Assembly (NCBI RefSeq): GCF_963678635.1 | Contig: NC_087067.1 | Span: 58,756,487-58,820,486 of the forward strand | Length of the DNA stretch: 64,000 nt | Source of the DNA: Symsagittifera roscoffensis | Taxonomy: Eukaryota; Xenacoelomorpha; Acoela; Convolutidae | Direction of reading: 5' to 3' | Shown: piece after piece, positions 45,999-57,399 of the stretch | Numbering within the stretch: the first letter of the stretch is position 1 | How the letters are laid out: every line of letters starts with the position of its first letter | Made by a program: the position numbers and the translations under genes | Notes under the pieces: generated by a model | Told to the model about the DNA's origin: nothing | The model's database searches: none | The model's input: the letters and a program-made list of their open reading frames with translations, nothing else

Positions 45999-48900
45999 AT
46001 CTATCAAATCTATCTAATCTATCTAATCTATCTAATCTATCTAATCAATCTAATCAATCTAATCTATCTAATATATCTAATATATCTAATCTATCTAATC
46101 TATCTAATCTATCTAATCTATCTAATCTATCTAATATATCTAATCTATCCAATCTATCTAATCTATATAATCTATCTAATCTATCTAATCTATCTAATCT
46201 ATCTTATCTATCGAATCCATCTAATCTATCTAATCTATCTAATCTATCTAATCTATCTAATTTATCTAATTTATCTAATCTATCTAATCTATCTAATCTA
46301 TCTAATCTATCTAATCTATCTAATCTATCTAATCTATCTAATCTATCTAATCTATCTAATCTATCTAATCTATCTAATCTATCTAATCTATCTAATCTAT
46401 CTAATCTATCTAATCTATCTAATCTAACTAATCTATCTAATCTATCTAATCTATCTAATCTATCTAATCTATTTATTCTATCTAATCTATCTAATCTATC
46501 TAATCTATCTAATCTATCTAATCTATCTAATCTATCTAATCTATCTAATCTATCTAATCTATCTAATCTATCTAATCTATCTAATCTATCTAATCTATAT
46601 AATCTATCTAATCTATCTGATCTATCTAATCTATCTAATCTATCTAATCTATCTAATCTATCTAATCTAATCTATCTAGTCTATCTAATCTATCTAATCT
46701 ATCTAATCTATCTAATCTACCTAATCTATCTAATCTCTCTATCCTATCTAATCTATCTAATCTATCTATCCTATCTAATCTATCTAATCTATCTATCCTA
46801 TCTAATCTATCTAATCAATCTATCCTATCTACTCTATCTAATCTATCTATCCTATCTGATCTATCTAATCTATCTATCCTATCTAATCTATCTAATCTAT
46901 CTATCCTATCTAATCTATCTAATCTATCTATCCTATCTAATCTATCTAATCTATCTAATCTATCTAAGCTATCTAATCTATCTAATCTATCTAATCTATC
47001 TAATCTATCTAATCTATCTAATCTATCTAATCTATCTAATCTATTCAATCTATCTAATCTATCTAATCTATCTAATCTATCTAATTTAGCTAATCTATCT
47101 AATCTATCTAATCTTTCTAATCTATCTAATCTATTTGATCTATCTAATCTATCTAATCTATCTAATCTATCTAATCTAACTAATCTATCTAATCTATCTA
47201 ATCTATCTAATCTATCTAATCTATCTAATCTATCTAATCTATCTAATCTATCTAATCTATCTAATCTATCTAATCTATCTAATCTATCTAATCTATCTAA
47301 TCTATCTAATCTATCTATTCTATCTAATCTATCTAATCCATCTAATCTATCTAATCTATCTAATCTATCTAATCTATCTAATCTATCTAATCTATCTAAT
47401 CTATCTAATCTATCTAATCTATCTAATCTATCTAATCTATCTAATCTATCTAATCTATCTAATCTATCTATCCTACCTAATCTAACTAATCTATCTATCC
47501 TATCTAATCTATCTAATCTATCTATCCTATCTAATCTATCTAATTTATCTATCCTATCTAATCTATCTAATCTATCTATCCTATCTAATCTACCTATTCT
47601 ATCTATCCTATCTAGTCTATCTAATCTATCTATCCTATCTAATCTATCTAATCTATCTAATCCATCTAATCTATCTAATCTATCTAATCTATCTAATCTA
47701 TCTAATCTATCTAATCTATCTAATCTATTTAATCTATCTAATCTATCTAATCTATCTAATCTATCTAATCTATTTAATCTATCTAATCTATCTACTCTAT
47801 CTAACCTATCTAATCTATCTAATCTATCTAATCTATCTAATCTATCTAATCTATCTAATTTATCTAATCTATCTTATCTATCTAATCTATCTAATCTATC
47901 TAATCTATCTAATCTATCCAATCTATCTAATCTGTCTATCCTATTTAATCTATCTATCCTATCTAATCTATCTAATCTATCTATACTATCTAATCTATCT
48001 AATCTATCTATCCTATCTAATCTATCTAATCTATCTATCCTGTCTAATCTATCTAATCTATCTATCCTATCTAATCTATATAATCTATCTATCCTATCTA
48101 ATCTATCTAATCTATCTATCCTATCTAATCTATCTAATCTATCTATCCTATCTAATCTATCTAATCTATCTATCCTATCTAATCTATCTAATATATCTAA
48201 TCTATCTAATCTATCTAATCTATCTAATCTATCTAATCTATCTAATCTATCTAATCTATCTAATCTATCTAATCTATCTAATATATCTAATCTATCTTAT
48301 CTATCTAATCATCTAATCTATCTAATCTATCTAATCTATCTAATCTATCTAATCTATCTAATCTACCTAATCTATCTAATCTATCTAATCTATCTAATCT
48401 ATCTAATCTATCTAATCTATCTAATCTATCTAATCTATCTAATTTTATCTAATCTATCTAATGTATCTAATCTATCTAATCTATATAATCTATATAATCT
48501 ATCCAATCTATCTAATCTATCTAATCTATCTAATCTATCTAATCTATCTAATCTATCTAATCTATCTAATCTATCTAGTCTATCTAATCTATCTAATCTA
48601 TCTAATCTATCTAATCTATCTAATCTATCTAATCTACCTAATCTACCTAATCTATCTATCCTATCTAATCTATCTAATCTATCTATCCTATCTAATCTAT
48701 CTAATCTATCTATCCTATCTAATCTATCTAATCTATCTATCCTATCTAATCTATCTAATCTATCTATCCTATCTAATCTATCTAATCTATCTATCCTATC
48801 TAATCTATCTAATCTATCTAATCTACCTAATCTATCTAATCTATCTATCCTATCTAATCTATCTAATCTATCTATCCTATCTAATCTATCTAATCTATCT

Positions 48901-51900
48901 ATCCTATCTAATCTATCTAATCAATCTATCCTATCTAATCTGTCTAATCTATCTATCCTATCTAATCTATCTAATCTATCTATCCTATCTAATCTATCTA
49001 ATCTATCTATCCTATCTAATCTATCTAATCTATCTATCCTATCTAATCTATCTAATCTATCTAATCTATCTAATCTATCTAATCTATCTAATCTATCTAA
49101 TCTATCTAATCTATCTAATCTATCTAATCTATCTAATCTAGCTAATCTATCTAATCTATCTACTCTTTCTAATCGATCTAATCTATCTAATCTATCTAAT
49201 CTATCTAATCTATCTAATCTAACTAATCTATCTAATCTATCTAATCTATCTAATCTATCTAATCTATCTAATCTATCTAATCTATCTAATCTATCTAATC
49301 TATCTATTCTATCTAATCTATCTAATCCATCTAATCTATCTAATCTATCTAATCTATCTAATCTATCTAATCTATCTGATCTATCTAATCTATCTAATCT
49401 ATCTAATCTATCTAATCTTTCTAATCTATCTAATCTATCTAATCTATCTAATCTATCTAACCTATCTAATCTATCTAATCTATCTTATCTATCTAATCTA
49501 TCTAATCTATCTAATCTATCTAATCTATCTATTCTATCTAATCTATCTAATCTATCTATCCTATGTAATCTAACTAATCTATCTAACCTATCTAATCTAT
49601 CTAATCTATCTATCCTATCTAATCTATCTAATCTATCTATCCTATCTAATCTATCTAATCTATCTATCCTATCTAATCTATCTAATCTATCTATCCTATC
49701 TAATCTATCTAATCTATCTATCCTATCTAATCTATCTTATCTATCTAATCTATCTAATCTATCTAATCTATCTAATCTATCTAACCTATCTAATCTATCA
49801 AATCTATCTAGTCTATCTAATATATCTTATCTATCTAATCTATCTAATCTATCTAATCTATTTAATCTATCTAATCTATCTAATCTATCTAATCTATCTA
49901 ATCTATCTAATCTATCTAATCTATCTAATCTATCTAATCTATCTAATCTATCTAATCTATCTAATCTATCTAATCTATCTAATCTATCTAATCTATCTAT
50001 CCTATCCAATCTATCTAATCTGTCTATCCTATCTAATCTATCTATCCTATCTAATCTATCTAATCTATCTATACTATCTAATCTATCTAATCTAGCTATA
50101 CTATCTAATCTATCTAATCTATCTATCCTATCTAATCTATCTAATCTATCTATCCTATCTAATCTATCTAATCTATCTATCCTATCTAATCTATCTAATC
50201 TATCTATCCTATCTAATCTATCTAATCTATCTATCCTATCTAATCTATCTAATCTATCTATCCTATCTAATCTATCTAATCTATCTATCCTATCTAATCT
50301 ACCTAATCTATCTAATCTATCTAATCTATCTGATCTATCTAATCTATCTAATCTATCTAATCTATCTAATCTATCTAATCTATCTAATCTATCTAATATA
50401 TCTAATCTATCTAATCTATCTAATCTATCTAATCTATCTAATCTATCTAATCATCTAATCTATCTAATTTATCTAATCTATCTAATCTATCTAATCTATC
50501 TAATCTATCTGTTCTATCTAATCTATCTAATCTATCTAATCTATCTAATCTATCTAATCTATCTAATCTATCTAATTTTATCTGATATATCTAATCTATC
50601 TAATCTATCTAATCTATATAATCTATCTAATCTATCTAATCTATCTAATCTATCTAATCTATCTAATCTATCTAATCTATCTAATCTATCTAGTCTGTCT
50701 AATCTATCTAATCTATCTAATCTATCGAATCTACCTAATCTATCTAATCTATCTATCCTATCTAATCTATCTAATCTATCTCTCCTATCTAATCTATCTA
50801 ATCTATCTATCCTATCTAATCTATCTAATCAGTCTATCCTATCTAATCTATCTAATCTATCTATCCTATCTAATCTATCTAATCTATCTATCCTATCTAA
50901 TCTATCTAATCTATCTATCCTATCTAATCTATCTAATCTATCTAATCTATCTAATCTATCTAATCTATCTAATCTATTTAATCTATCTAATCCATCTAAT
51001 CTATCTAATCTATCTAATCTAGCTAATCTATCTAATCTATCTAATCTATCTAATCTATCTATTCTATCTAATCTATCTATCTATCTATCCTATCTGATCT
51101 AACTAATCTATCTAACCTATCTAATCTATCTAATCTATCTATCCTATCTAATCTATCTAATCTATCTATCCTATCTAATCTATCTAATCTATCTATCCTA
51201 TCTAATCTATCTAATCTATCTATCCTATCTAATCTATCTAATCTATCTATCCTATCTAATCTATCTAATCTATCTAATGTATCTAATCTAACTAATCTAT
51301 CTAATCTGTCTAACCTATCTAATCTATCTAATCTATCTAATCTATCTAATATATCTAATCTATCTAATCTATCTAATCTATCTAATCTATCTAATCTATT
51401 TAATCTATCCAATCTATCTAATCTATCTAATCTATCTAAACTATCTAATCTATCTAATCTATCTAATCATTCTAATCTATCTAATCTATCTAATCTATCT
51501 AATCTAACTAATCTATCTAATCTATCTAATATATCTAATCTATCTATCCTATCCAATCTATCTAATCTGTCTATCCTATCTAATCTATCTATCCTATCTA
51601 ATCTATCTAATCTATCTATACTATCTAATCTATCTAATCTAGCTATCCTATCTAATCTATCTATCCTATCAAATCTATCTAATCTATCTATCCTATCTAA
51701 TCTATCTAATCTATCTATCCTATCTAATCTATCTAATCTATCTATCCTATCTAATCTATCTAATCTATCTATCCTATCTAATCTATCTAATCTATCTATC
51801 CTATCTAATTTATCTAATATATCTAATCTATCTAATCTATCTAATCTATCTAATCTATCTAATCTATCTAATCTATCTAATCTATCTAATATATCTATTC

Positions 51901-52500
51901 TATCTAATCATCTAATCTATCTAATCTATCTAATCTATCCAATCTATCTAATCTATCCAATCTATCTAATCTATCTAATCTATCAAATCTATCTAATCTA
52001 ACTAATCTAACTAATCTATCTAACCTATCTAATCTTTCTAATCTCTCTAATCTATCTAATCTATCTAATCAATCCAATCTATCTAATCTATCTAATCTAT
52101 CCAATCTATCTAATCTATCCAATCTATCTAATCTATCTAATCTATCAAATCTATCTAATCTAACTAATCTAACTAATCTATCTAACCTATCTAATCTCTC
52201 TAATCTATCTAATCTATCTAATCAATCCAATCTATCTAATCTATCTAATCTATCTAATCTATCTAATCTATCTTATCTATCTCATCTATTTAATCTATCT
52301 AATCTATCTCATCTATCTAATCTATCTAATCTATCTAATCTTTCTAATCTATCTAATCTATCTAATCTATCTTATCTATCTAACTTATCTAATCTATTTA
52401 ATCTATCTTATCTAATCTATCTAATCTTTCTAATCTATCTAATCTATCCAATCTATCTAATCTATCTAATTTATGTAATCTATCTAATCTATCTATCTAT
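43996..52500 (+). repeat. 9-bp satellite array CTATCTAAT with higher-order structure
   Basis: About 8.5 kb, roughly 940 copies of CTATCTAAT with point variants. Long LIY- or DRL-repeat frames here are translation artefacts of the 9-bp period. Blocks at about 46736-46930, 47460-47640, 47930-48180, 48650-49050, 49550-49740, 50000-50300, 50745-50930, 51110-51260 and 51540-51800 show a 27-bp unit made of CTATCTATC plus two CTATCTAAT. A pure CTAT run lies at 45959-45996. The array abuts an assembly gap on its left. Confidence 0.97.
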
Positions 52501-52509
52501 TTTACCTAT

Positions 52510-53278
52510 CAGACTTGGTAAGATCAACTTGGTTGAGTACCACATTATATTTGAACCTTTTGAATCGTGTTTTGAGCGACATTAAAAAATTTCCGTGTGG
52601 AGGAAAACCGGTTTGAAAACTTATTTTTTGTTTATTTCCGAAAGAGTAAAGCCAGCGAGCACAAGCCTGCGCTGTTTTTCAATCAGAAGCATTTACCATA
52701 ATTAATAATCGTATTGTGTGGAGTGATATATCAAATTAAAACCATGATTATCTCTGATTCGATTCAGATTAAATTTTTTTAAGTTGTCCTAATGTACTAA
52801 TTTTTTCAGCGCTATCTTTAGAGTTAAAAAAATCTCAAAAATATCTCTGCAAAAACATTGAAACAAAAAACTGTTTGGTTTTTTTTTGTCGTTTTTCGAC
52901 TGAAACCATCGTCTGATTTGCCTATTATACTGTTGCTGTCGAACAAAGCTAATTTCTAGGTTTTCGGTAGATCCTTTCATGCGCCAGCAAAAGATCAACA
53001 AACAAAACGTTTTTAATTTTATCAATAAGAAAACATCTTACAAATCGAACATTGAGAAATAACAAACGAACAGCATTTAGAAACAAGAATTTTAGCAGTT
53101 ACAAATAATTTATATTTTTTATGAGCTTCAAAAGCACATTTGAACACAAACAGAAACTTTTAAGTAGAAAATGAAATTGTTCAACAATAAAACTCTAAAC
53201 TCTGAAGATAAAGAAGAAATAGAATAAGAACAGCTTAGCTGAGTTTTTCTTGGAAATTTCGGTTTCGAGTTTCTTTTC
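52510..53278. other. 3' flank of the RNA-binding protein gene
   Basis: Unique AT-rich sequence between the satellite and the stop codon at 53279; presumably includes the 3' UTR (minus strand). No other feature recognised. Confidence 0.5.
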
Positions 53279-54523
53279 TCAAAGCAATGGGCTAGCAACT
53301 GGCACAAGCGAAGCTTCTAGAATGTTCGAGTAACATTTCATTCCGTTAAGAGAGTTCACGCAGCTCAGAGCATCTTCGAGTGAAAAAAACATCAGTTTGG
53401 CCTCCGTGTTGTTCCTGTTAAACCCTTTCAGTTTTTGAACAAGTGATTCGAATAATCTTTTCAAATGGGCGTCTGGAAGACTTAGTGGAATGTTACGTAA
53501 CAACACAAATAACTCATTTCCAATGCCCGGCGATAGTGTTTTGGGATTCGCAACAACGTAAGGACTTGGTGACGGCAAATAGGATCCAGATAAATTTTTG
53601 AAACTTGTCCCTCCCATTGGCATAGTTCTGAATGCGTTGTTGAAAACCGAAGGTGAAATGAGTGGCGTTTGTGGCAAAAAGCTGGCAAAATTGTAGCTTC
53701 CCAGAACTCCGGCTGCTGTCACGACAAGAGCTGGACTACTCAAGCTTCCGGCAGTATAGGATCCAAATGTGGTCGGCTGTTCGATTCCAGAAGACACCAA
53801 AGGGGTAGTTGGGGAGATTTCGGAACTAGCAGTTGACATGAAATTTGGGAAGCCGAACCCAAAGTAGCCGGGTGAATGAGGGGTGATTGGTGAATTCGGG
53901 TTGAGTGGCAGCGGACTCATTGGGTTGCTTTGAACCTGTACTTTATTCGGGTCTCCATAATGAGCATTCAGAAACTGAGACTTACCGTCTCTTTGTAGAT
54001 ACTGGCTATCCATTGATAGCCAAGGAATGTTTGCAATCTGTTGGTTATGTTGAGCTCGCAACAAAGACTCGGCGTTGAAATATTTCGACGGAAACTGAGT
54101 CGTTCTAAGCGTTGAAGGCGGCTCAGCAAAAAGAAGCTCGGACGTAACAAGTTGAGATTGCTGTAGTGGTTCGTTATTCGAAGAAGGAAAAGCGAATGGA
54201 TTCGGCGATGCTCTTTGAGCGGCGACCTGTTTGTTCACGTCCTGTGTCTGAGACGTTTCCGGTTCACATTTCACTTTCAATTCACTGACATTCGACTGAT
54301 TTTGTTCATTCGTTTTGGGATTCAGACTCGCGATATCTTCTTTCAGTTTGCTGGCAAGTATTGTAGGCATGATTTTGTATGGGTAGGGTGTTTCAGCTGC
54401 TGGGTTGGGTGAGTGGGCAAGTGGCAGGGTATTGCTGCCGTAGCTTAGAAGATACCCCATGTTGGCCAAAGAGGCTGCTTGTTGTTGTTGTTGCTGATAG
54501 AGAGCATATGAAAGGTACTGCAC
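53279..54523 (-). CDS. RNA-binding protein, last exon
   Basis: A 414-codon terminal exon. The acceptor TTTTCTAG precedes VQYLSYALYQQQQQQ (54523). It encodes a Gln-, Ser- and Pro-rich linker followed by a degenerate C-terminal RRM: RNP2-like ELFVLLRNIPLSLPDAHLKR and a later LNGMKCYSNILEASLVPVA, ending at 53279. The layout of RRM, long low-complexity linker, then final RRM resembles ELAV/Hu or RBMS-type proteins, which bind mRNA U/A-rich elements. Composition is GC-richer than the flanks, as expected of a host gene. It joins upstream exons in phase 0. Confidence 0.85.
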   Translation of the reverse strand: MQYLSYALYQQQQQQAASLANMGYLLSYGSNTLPLAHSPNPAAETPYPYKIMPTILASKLKEDIASLNPKTNEQNQSNVSELKVKCEPETSQTQDVNKQVAAQRASPNPFAFPSSNNEPLQQSQLVTSELLFAEPPSTLRTTQFPSKYFNAESLLRAQHNQQIANIPWLSMDSQYLQRDGKSQFLNAHYGDPNKVQVQSNPMSPLPLNPNSPITPHSPGYFGFGFPNFMSTASSEISPTTPLVSSGIEQPTTFGSYTAGSLSSPALVVTAAGVLGSYNFASFLPQTPLISPSVFNNAFRTMPMGGTSFKNLSGSYLPSPSPYVVANPKTLSPGIGNELFVLLRNIPLSLPDAHLKRLFESLVQKLKGFNRNNTEAKLMFFSLEDALSCVNSLNGMKCYSNILEASLVPVASPLL

Positions 54524-54628
54524 CTAGAAAAGGTTTAATTTTCAAACTGAAAATTGACTTACTTGCTCAACGCGCCAATTTCAAAAAACAACATTATCTC
54601 ATAAAACTAGTTCCGACCATTTTTTTAG

Positions 54629-55036
54629 ATTTACCAAATTAACTTGAAAAACATTTTCTATAATTGGGTTGATTCACAGATTTCACCTTTTGTTTCGGAA
54701 CAAAAAATTGTATCAAAGGAAATGCTTTGCAACGAAAAGTTATGCTCACCGGCTGAGTCAATATTTTATCAGCCTCCCAGAGTTTTTGAAACGTCCCTTT
54801 GTTTGAAAGAAGAATTTAATCTCTGGATGCATGATTTCACTTCACTACCGCTCCCCAGCAATTATTTCCAAAATATAGAAAAAAATAACACTTTTTTTCT
54901 TCGAGATGATTTTTTGAAATTTGTTTTAGAAATAAGTATGACGACAGAATTGCTTCAATATGATATATCCCTCGATCCGATCGGTTTTTTGGTGGTGCCT
55001 GATTTAAATCACGCCTCTAAAAATGACATTCCCTAA
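54629..55036 (+). CDS. Possible exon nested in an intron on the opposite strand
   Basis: Open for 135 codons after a good acceptor (CATTTTTTTAG at 54618-54628) to a stop at 55034. Contains LKNIFYNWVDSQISPF, HDFTSLPLPSNYF and YDISLDPIGFLVVPDLNH, with no ATG at the start, so it would be a terminal exon. A degenerate relative of YDISLDPIGFLVVPD is visible at 60608-60660, so this is part of a repeated gene or element. Family unknown. Confidence 0.35.
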   Translation: MYQINLKNIFYNWVDSQISPFVSEQKIVSKEMLCNEKLCSPAESIFYQPPRVFETSLCLKEEFNLWMHDFTSLPLPSNYFQNIEKNNTFFLRDDFLKFVLEISMTTELLQYDISLDPIGFLVVPDLNHASKNDIP

Positions 55037-55207
55037 TGAAATTTATAACAAAAAGGGTTCAGTCAAACAAATCTGGTCTTATCACTAAGATGAACAAACA
55101 GCTCCTACCGTAAATATGGGAGTCATATGTCCGGGAATAAAATAAATGGTCTCAAAAACAGAAAAAAAATCCAAAAATTAAATTTTGATAGACAGCTCTT
55201 TTCTCAC

Positions 55208-55444
55208 CTGTTGCATGTGACTGATGGCCGCCAGCTGTGGATGACTTGCCAAGTTATTCACATTCGTGGCTTCATCACCCCCGCCCACTACAATGTTAGC
55301 CCTGTCATTGGGGCTCAGAGGAGGAGCTCCTTGTGTTCCAACATCAGACAAGGGGAGTGGCATTGGTCCGAGTTGGGTGACTTTTTGCGGGTATCCATAG
55401 ATGCAGTTTGGGTTCAAGCAGCTGGCAACGTTGCACAAAGGCAT
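55208..55444 (-). CDS. RNA-binding protein, middle exon (79 codons)
   Basis: The acceptor AATTTTTAG is directly followed by ATGCCTTTGTGC at 55444; the donor CAG|GTGAGA lies at 55208/55207. It encodes MPLCNVASCLNPNCIYGYPQ and a Pro/Gly/Asn-rich stretch ending SHMQQ. Phase 0 on both sides, matching its neighbours. Confidence 0.75.
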
Positions 55445-56464
55445 CTAAAAATTACTGTAAAAATCAATTAAGATTCCAATAATTATTGAAATATTTCTAA
55501 TTAAATGGAAACTTTGAGGAACGGATAGCTCAGGAGCATAGCCAGAGTGACCACGGTGTCTAAGCCGCAGGCACTGATGAAAATAAACGCCAGGCACTGA
55601 AGAAAATAGCTTTTTTTTTGGTTTTGTGACCCAAGTTTTTTTATTGGCCTAACTCATTGGCCCAACTTTTTTGACCCAAATAACTTCTTCTCAGAACTAA
55701 TCATACTAACTATAAGAAAACTTGTACTATGTGAGCCTGCTTAGATTTTTGATTTTGGACGATTCAGTAAAGAAGCGCGATAAAAAAAAGCCGATGGCAC
55801 TGATATTCATCTGCAGGCACTGATGGCACTGACAGATCACTCTTCGCACTGATTTGCTGATACCGTGGCCATTCTGATAGCATAAATGTTGACGAAAATT
55901 TGGTTTTTGAGCAACATTAACCGTGCTCGACAAAATGTAAGTTAAAAACAAAAATAACAAACTAACTGTTATTTATCGAAAAAAACATGTTATTTTTGTT
56001 AAATTAATAATTAAATTAACACATCAACAAGAGTTGTTTCTTGAACAGAAACGCCAACTTTCCGGCTTGAGTTGAGCACGAAGCTTCCCATACGTCAGGT
56101 AAGATTTTTCGCTCTGTAGTTTGTCAAGTGAAACTGCAATTGGTTTGAAATTTTTTTTTCATCCGTTCGGGATTCGCTACAATCGTTTCGGAACAAGCAT
56201 GCAGTATAGTTGCGTTGTGTTTTTCTAAGAAGTACCCACATTTCTAAGAAATAGCTAACATCACTGTTAGAAATTATAAATAACACTGTAAGTTAAATTC
56301 AATGTTAAATAACAATGTTAAATAACATGCCAACCCTGGTGCTCGAACAAAAAATTGGTATAAAAAGATAGCCGGACAATATTTACCTCGAAGAAATATA
56401 CAAGCCAATTGCTAAAAACATCTTGCTCGTAGTAGCAAATAGAAGAAAGCATTAATGAACAGAC
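55445..56464 (-). other. Intron of the RNA-binding protein gene
   Basis: About 1.0 kb, AT-rich, with GCACTGATG-type words repeated at 55575-55850 (five or more CACTGAT). No gene recognised. Confidence 0.5.
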
Positions 56465-56711
56465 CTTCCGGAATTTTCGATTAACTGGAGTCTGACCCGG
56501 CAGTCCTTGCTCGTCAGTTACAAAAGGTCTCTTTTTACTGGCTATCGAATGTGGCCCTGTATGGCCACTTGAAGGCCCACTTCCATTATGGTTTGCGAAC
56601 TTGACATTGAGTCTTTCTTGGTATCCGTGGTATCTGGATCCGTTCAGAGTGGCGATTGCCTTCTTAGCGTTCCCATGAGTGTCGAGTCGAACAAAGCCGA
56701 CACCTCGCGAT
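56465..56711 (-). CDS. RNA-binding protein, exon with RRM RNP1
   Basis: The acceptor CGTTTTAG is followed by SRGVGFVRLDTHGNAKKAI. RNP1 (RGVGFVRL) and the rest of an RRM (ATLNGSRYHGYQERLNVKFA) are clear and read most like the second RRM of ELAV/Hu-type proteins. A linker KKRPFVTDEQGLPGQ then leads to the donor AAG|GTCTGT at 56465/56464. The incoming phase (one leftover base) means an upstream exon must hold RNP2, but none is recognisable before the window end. Confidence 0.8.
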
Positions 56712-56924
56712 CTAAAACGAATTTAAGGGTAAGTGTTAAATAGCTGGATCGCTTTCTGTTATACTTATAACAGTTTTTATTTTTTATTCCAAAACCAAAT
56801 TTTTTGGCAAAAGAAATGTAAAATTTGAAATTTTGAACAACATTTCATTTTACCACAAATTGTATCATATCACCCAAACCCCATATGCGGCAAGTGCTTC
56901 GTACAAGTTCAATGATGAACTAAC

Positions 56925-57150
56925 GACACTGCTCGTGTCAAGGCAAAGCCCCGACTATCCTTTGTTCAATTTGGTTATAATTTCGATAAAAACTTATATA
57001 AATACGAATATAAATACTTTTAAATTTTCACATCAACTTACACATAATTGTTCCGAATTTCGTAGAAAAGTCGGAATATTTAAGCTTCGGCGGTTTTTGA
57101 ATGAATTTGTGTTCAGTGAAATTTCCTCTTTTAACTAAGCGTTTTTGAGA
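56925..57150 (+). repeat. Diverged copy of the 530-bp hairpin repeat
   Basis: CACTGCTCGTGTCAAGGCAA then GCCCCGACTATCCTTTG keeps the 5' hairpin logic. The 3' part ends near GTCGGAATATT. Strongly diverged. Confidence 0.5.
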
Positions 57151-57399
57151 AAAATTTGTTAAGCCATCTGCAAAATATCGTTACCCTGAGCTCGAACTAA
57201 AAATATTTTCTACCAGTGTTATTATTTGTCGCTGTGAAAGAAAGGGTCGTCCAATTCGTGTCTGCATTGTTGTTTACTTTCCAGTACTCCACGATAGATT
57301 GATTGTTTCATCTCGTCCGTCAAACAGTAAATGTGGCTTTAATAGGCTTCGCTTAGAGAGGAAGGCCCCGTTCTGACTGTACTCAGTAAGACCCGTTCT

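Noticed and set aside
44476-51412. Long LIY and DRL repeat open frames in the satellite
   Set aside because: They follow automatically from a 9-bp period lacking stops in those frames; no other sign of coding.
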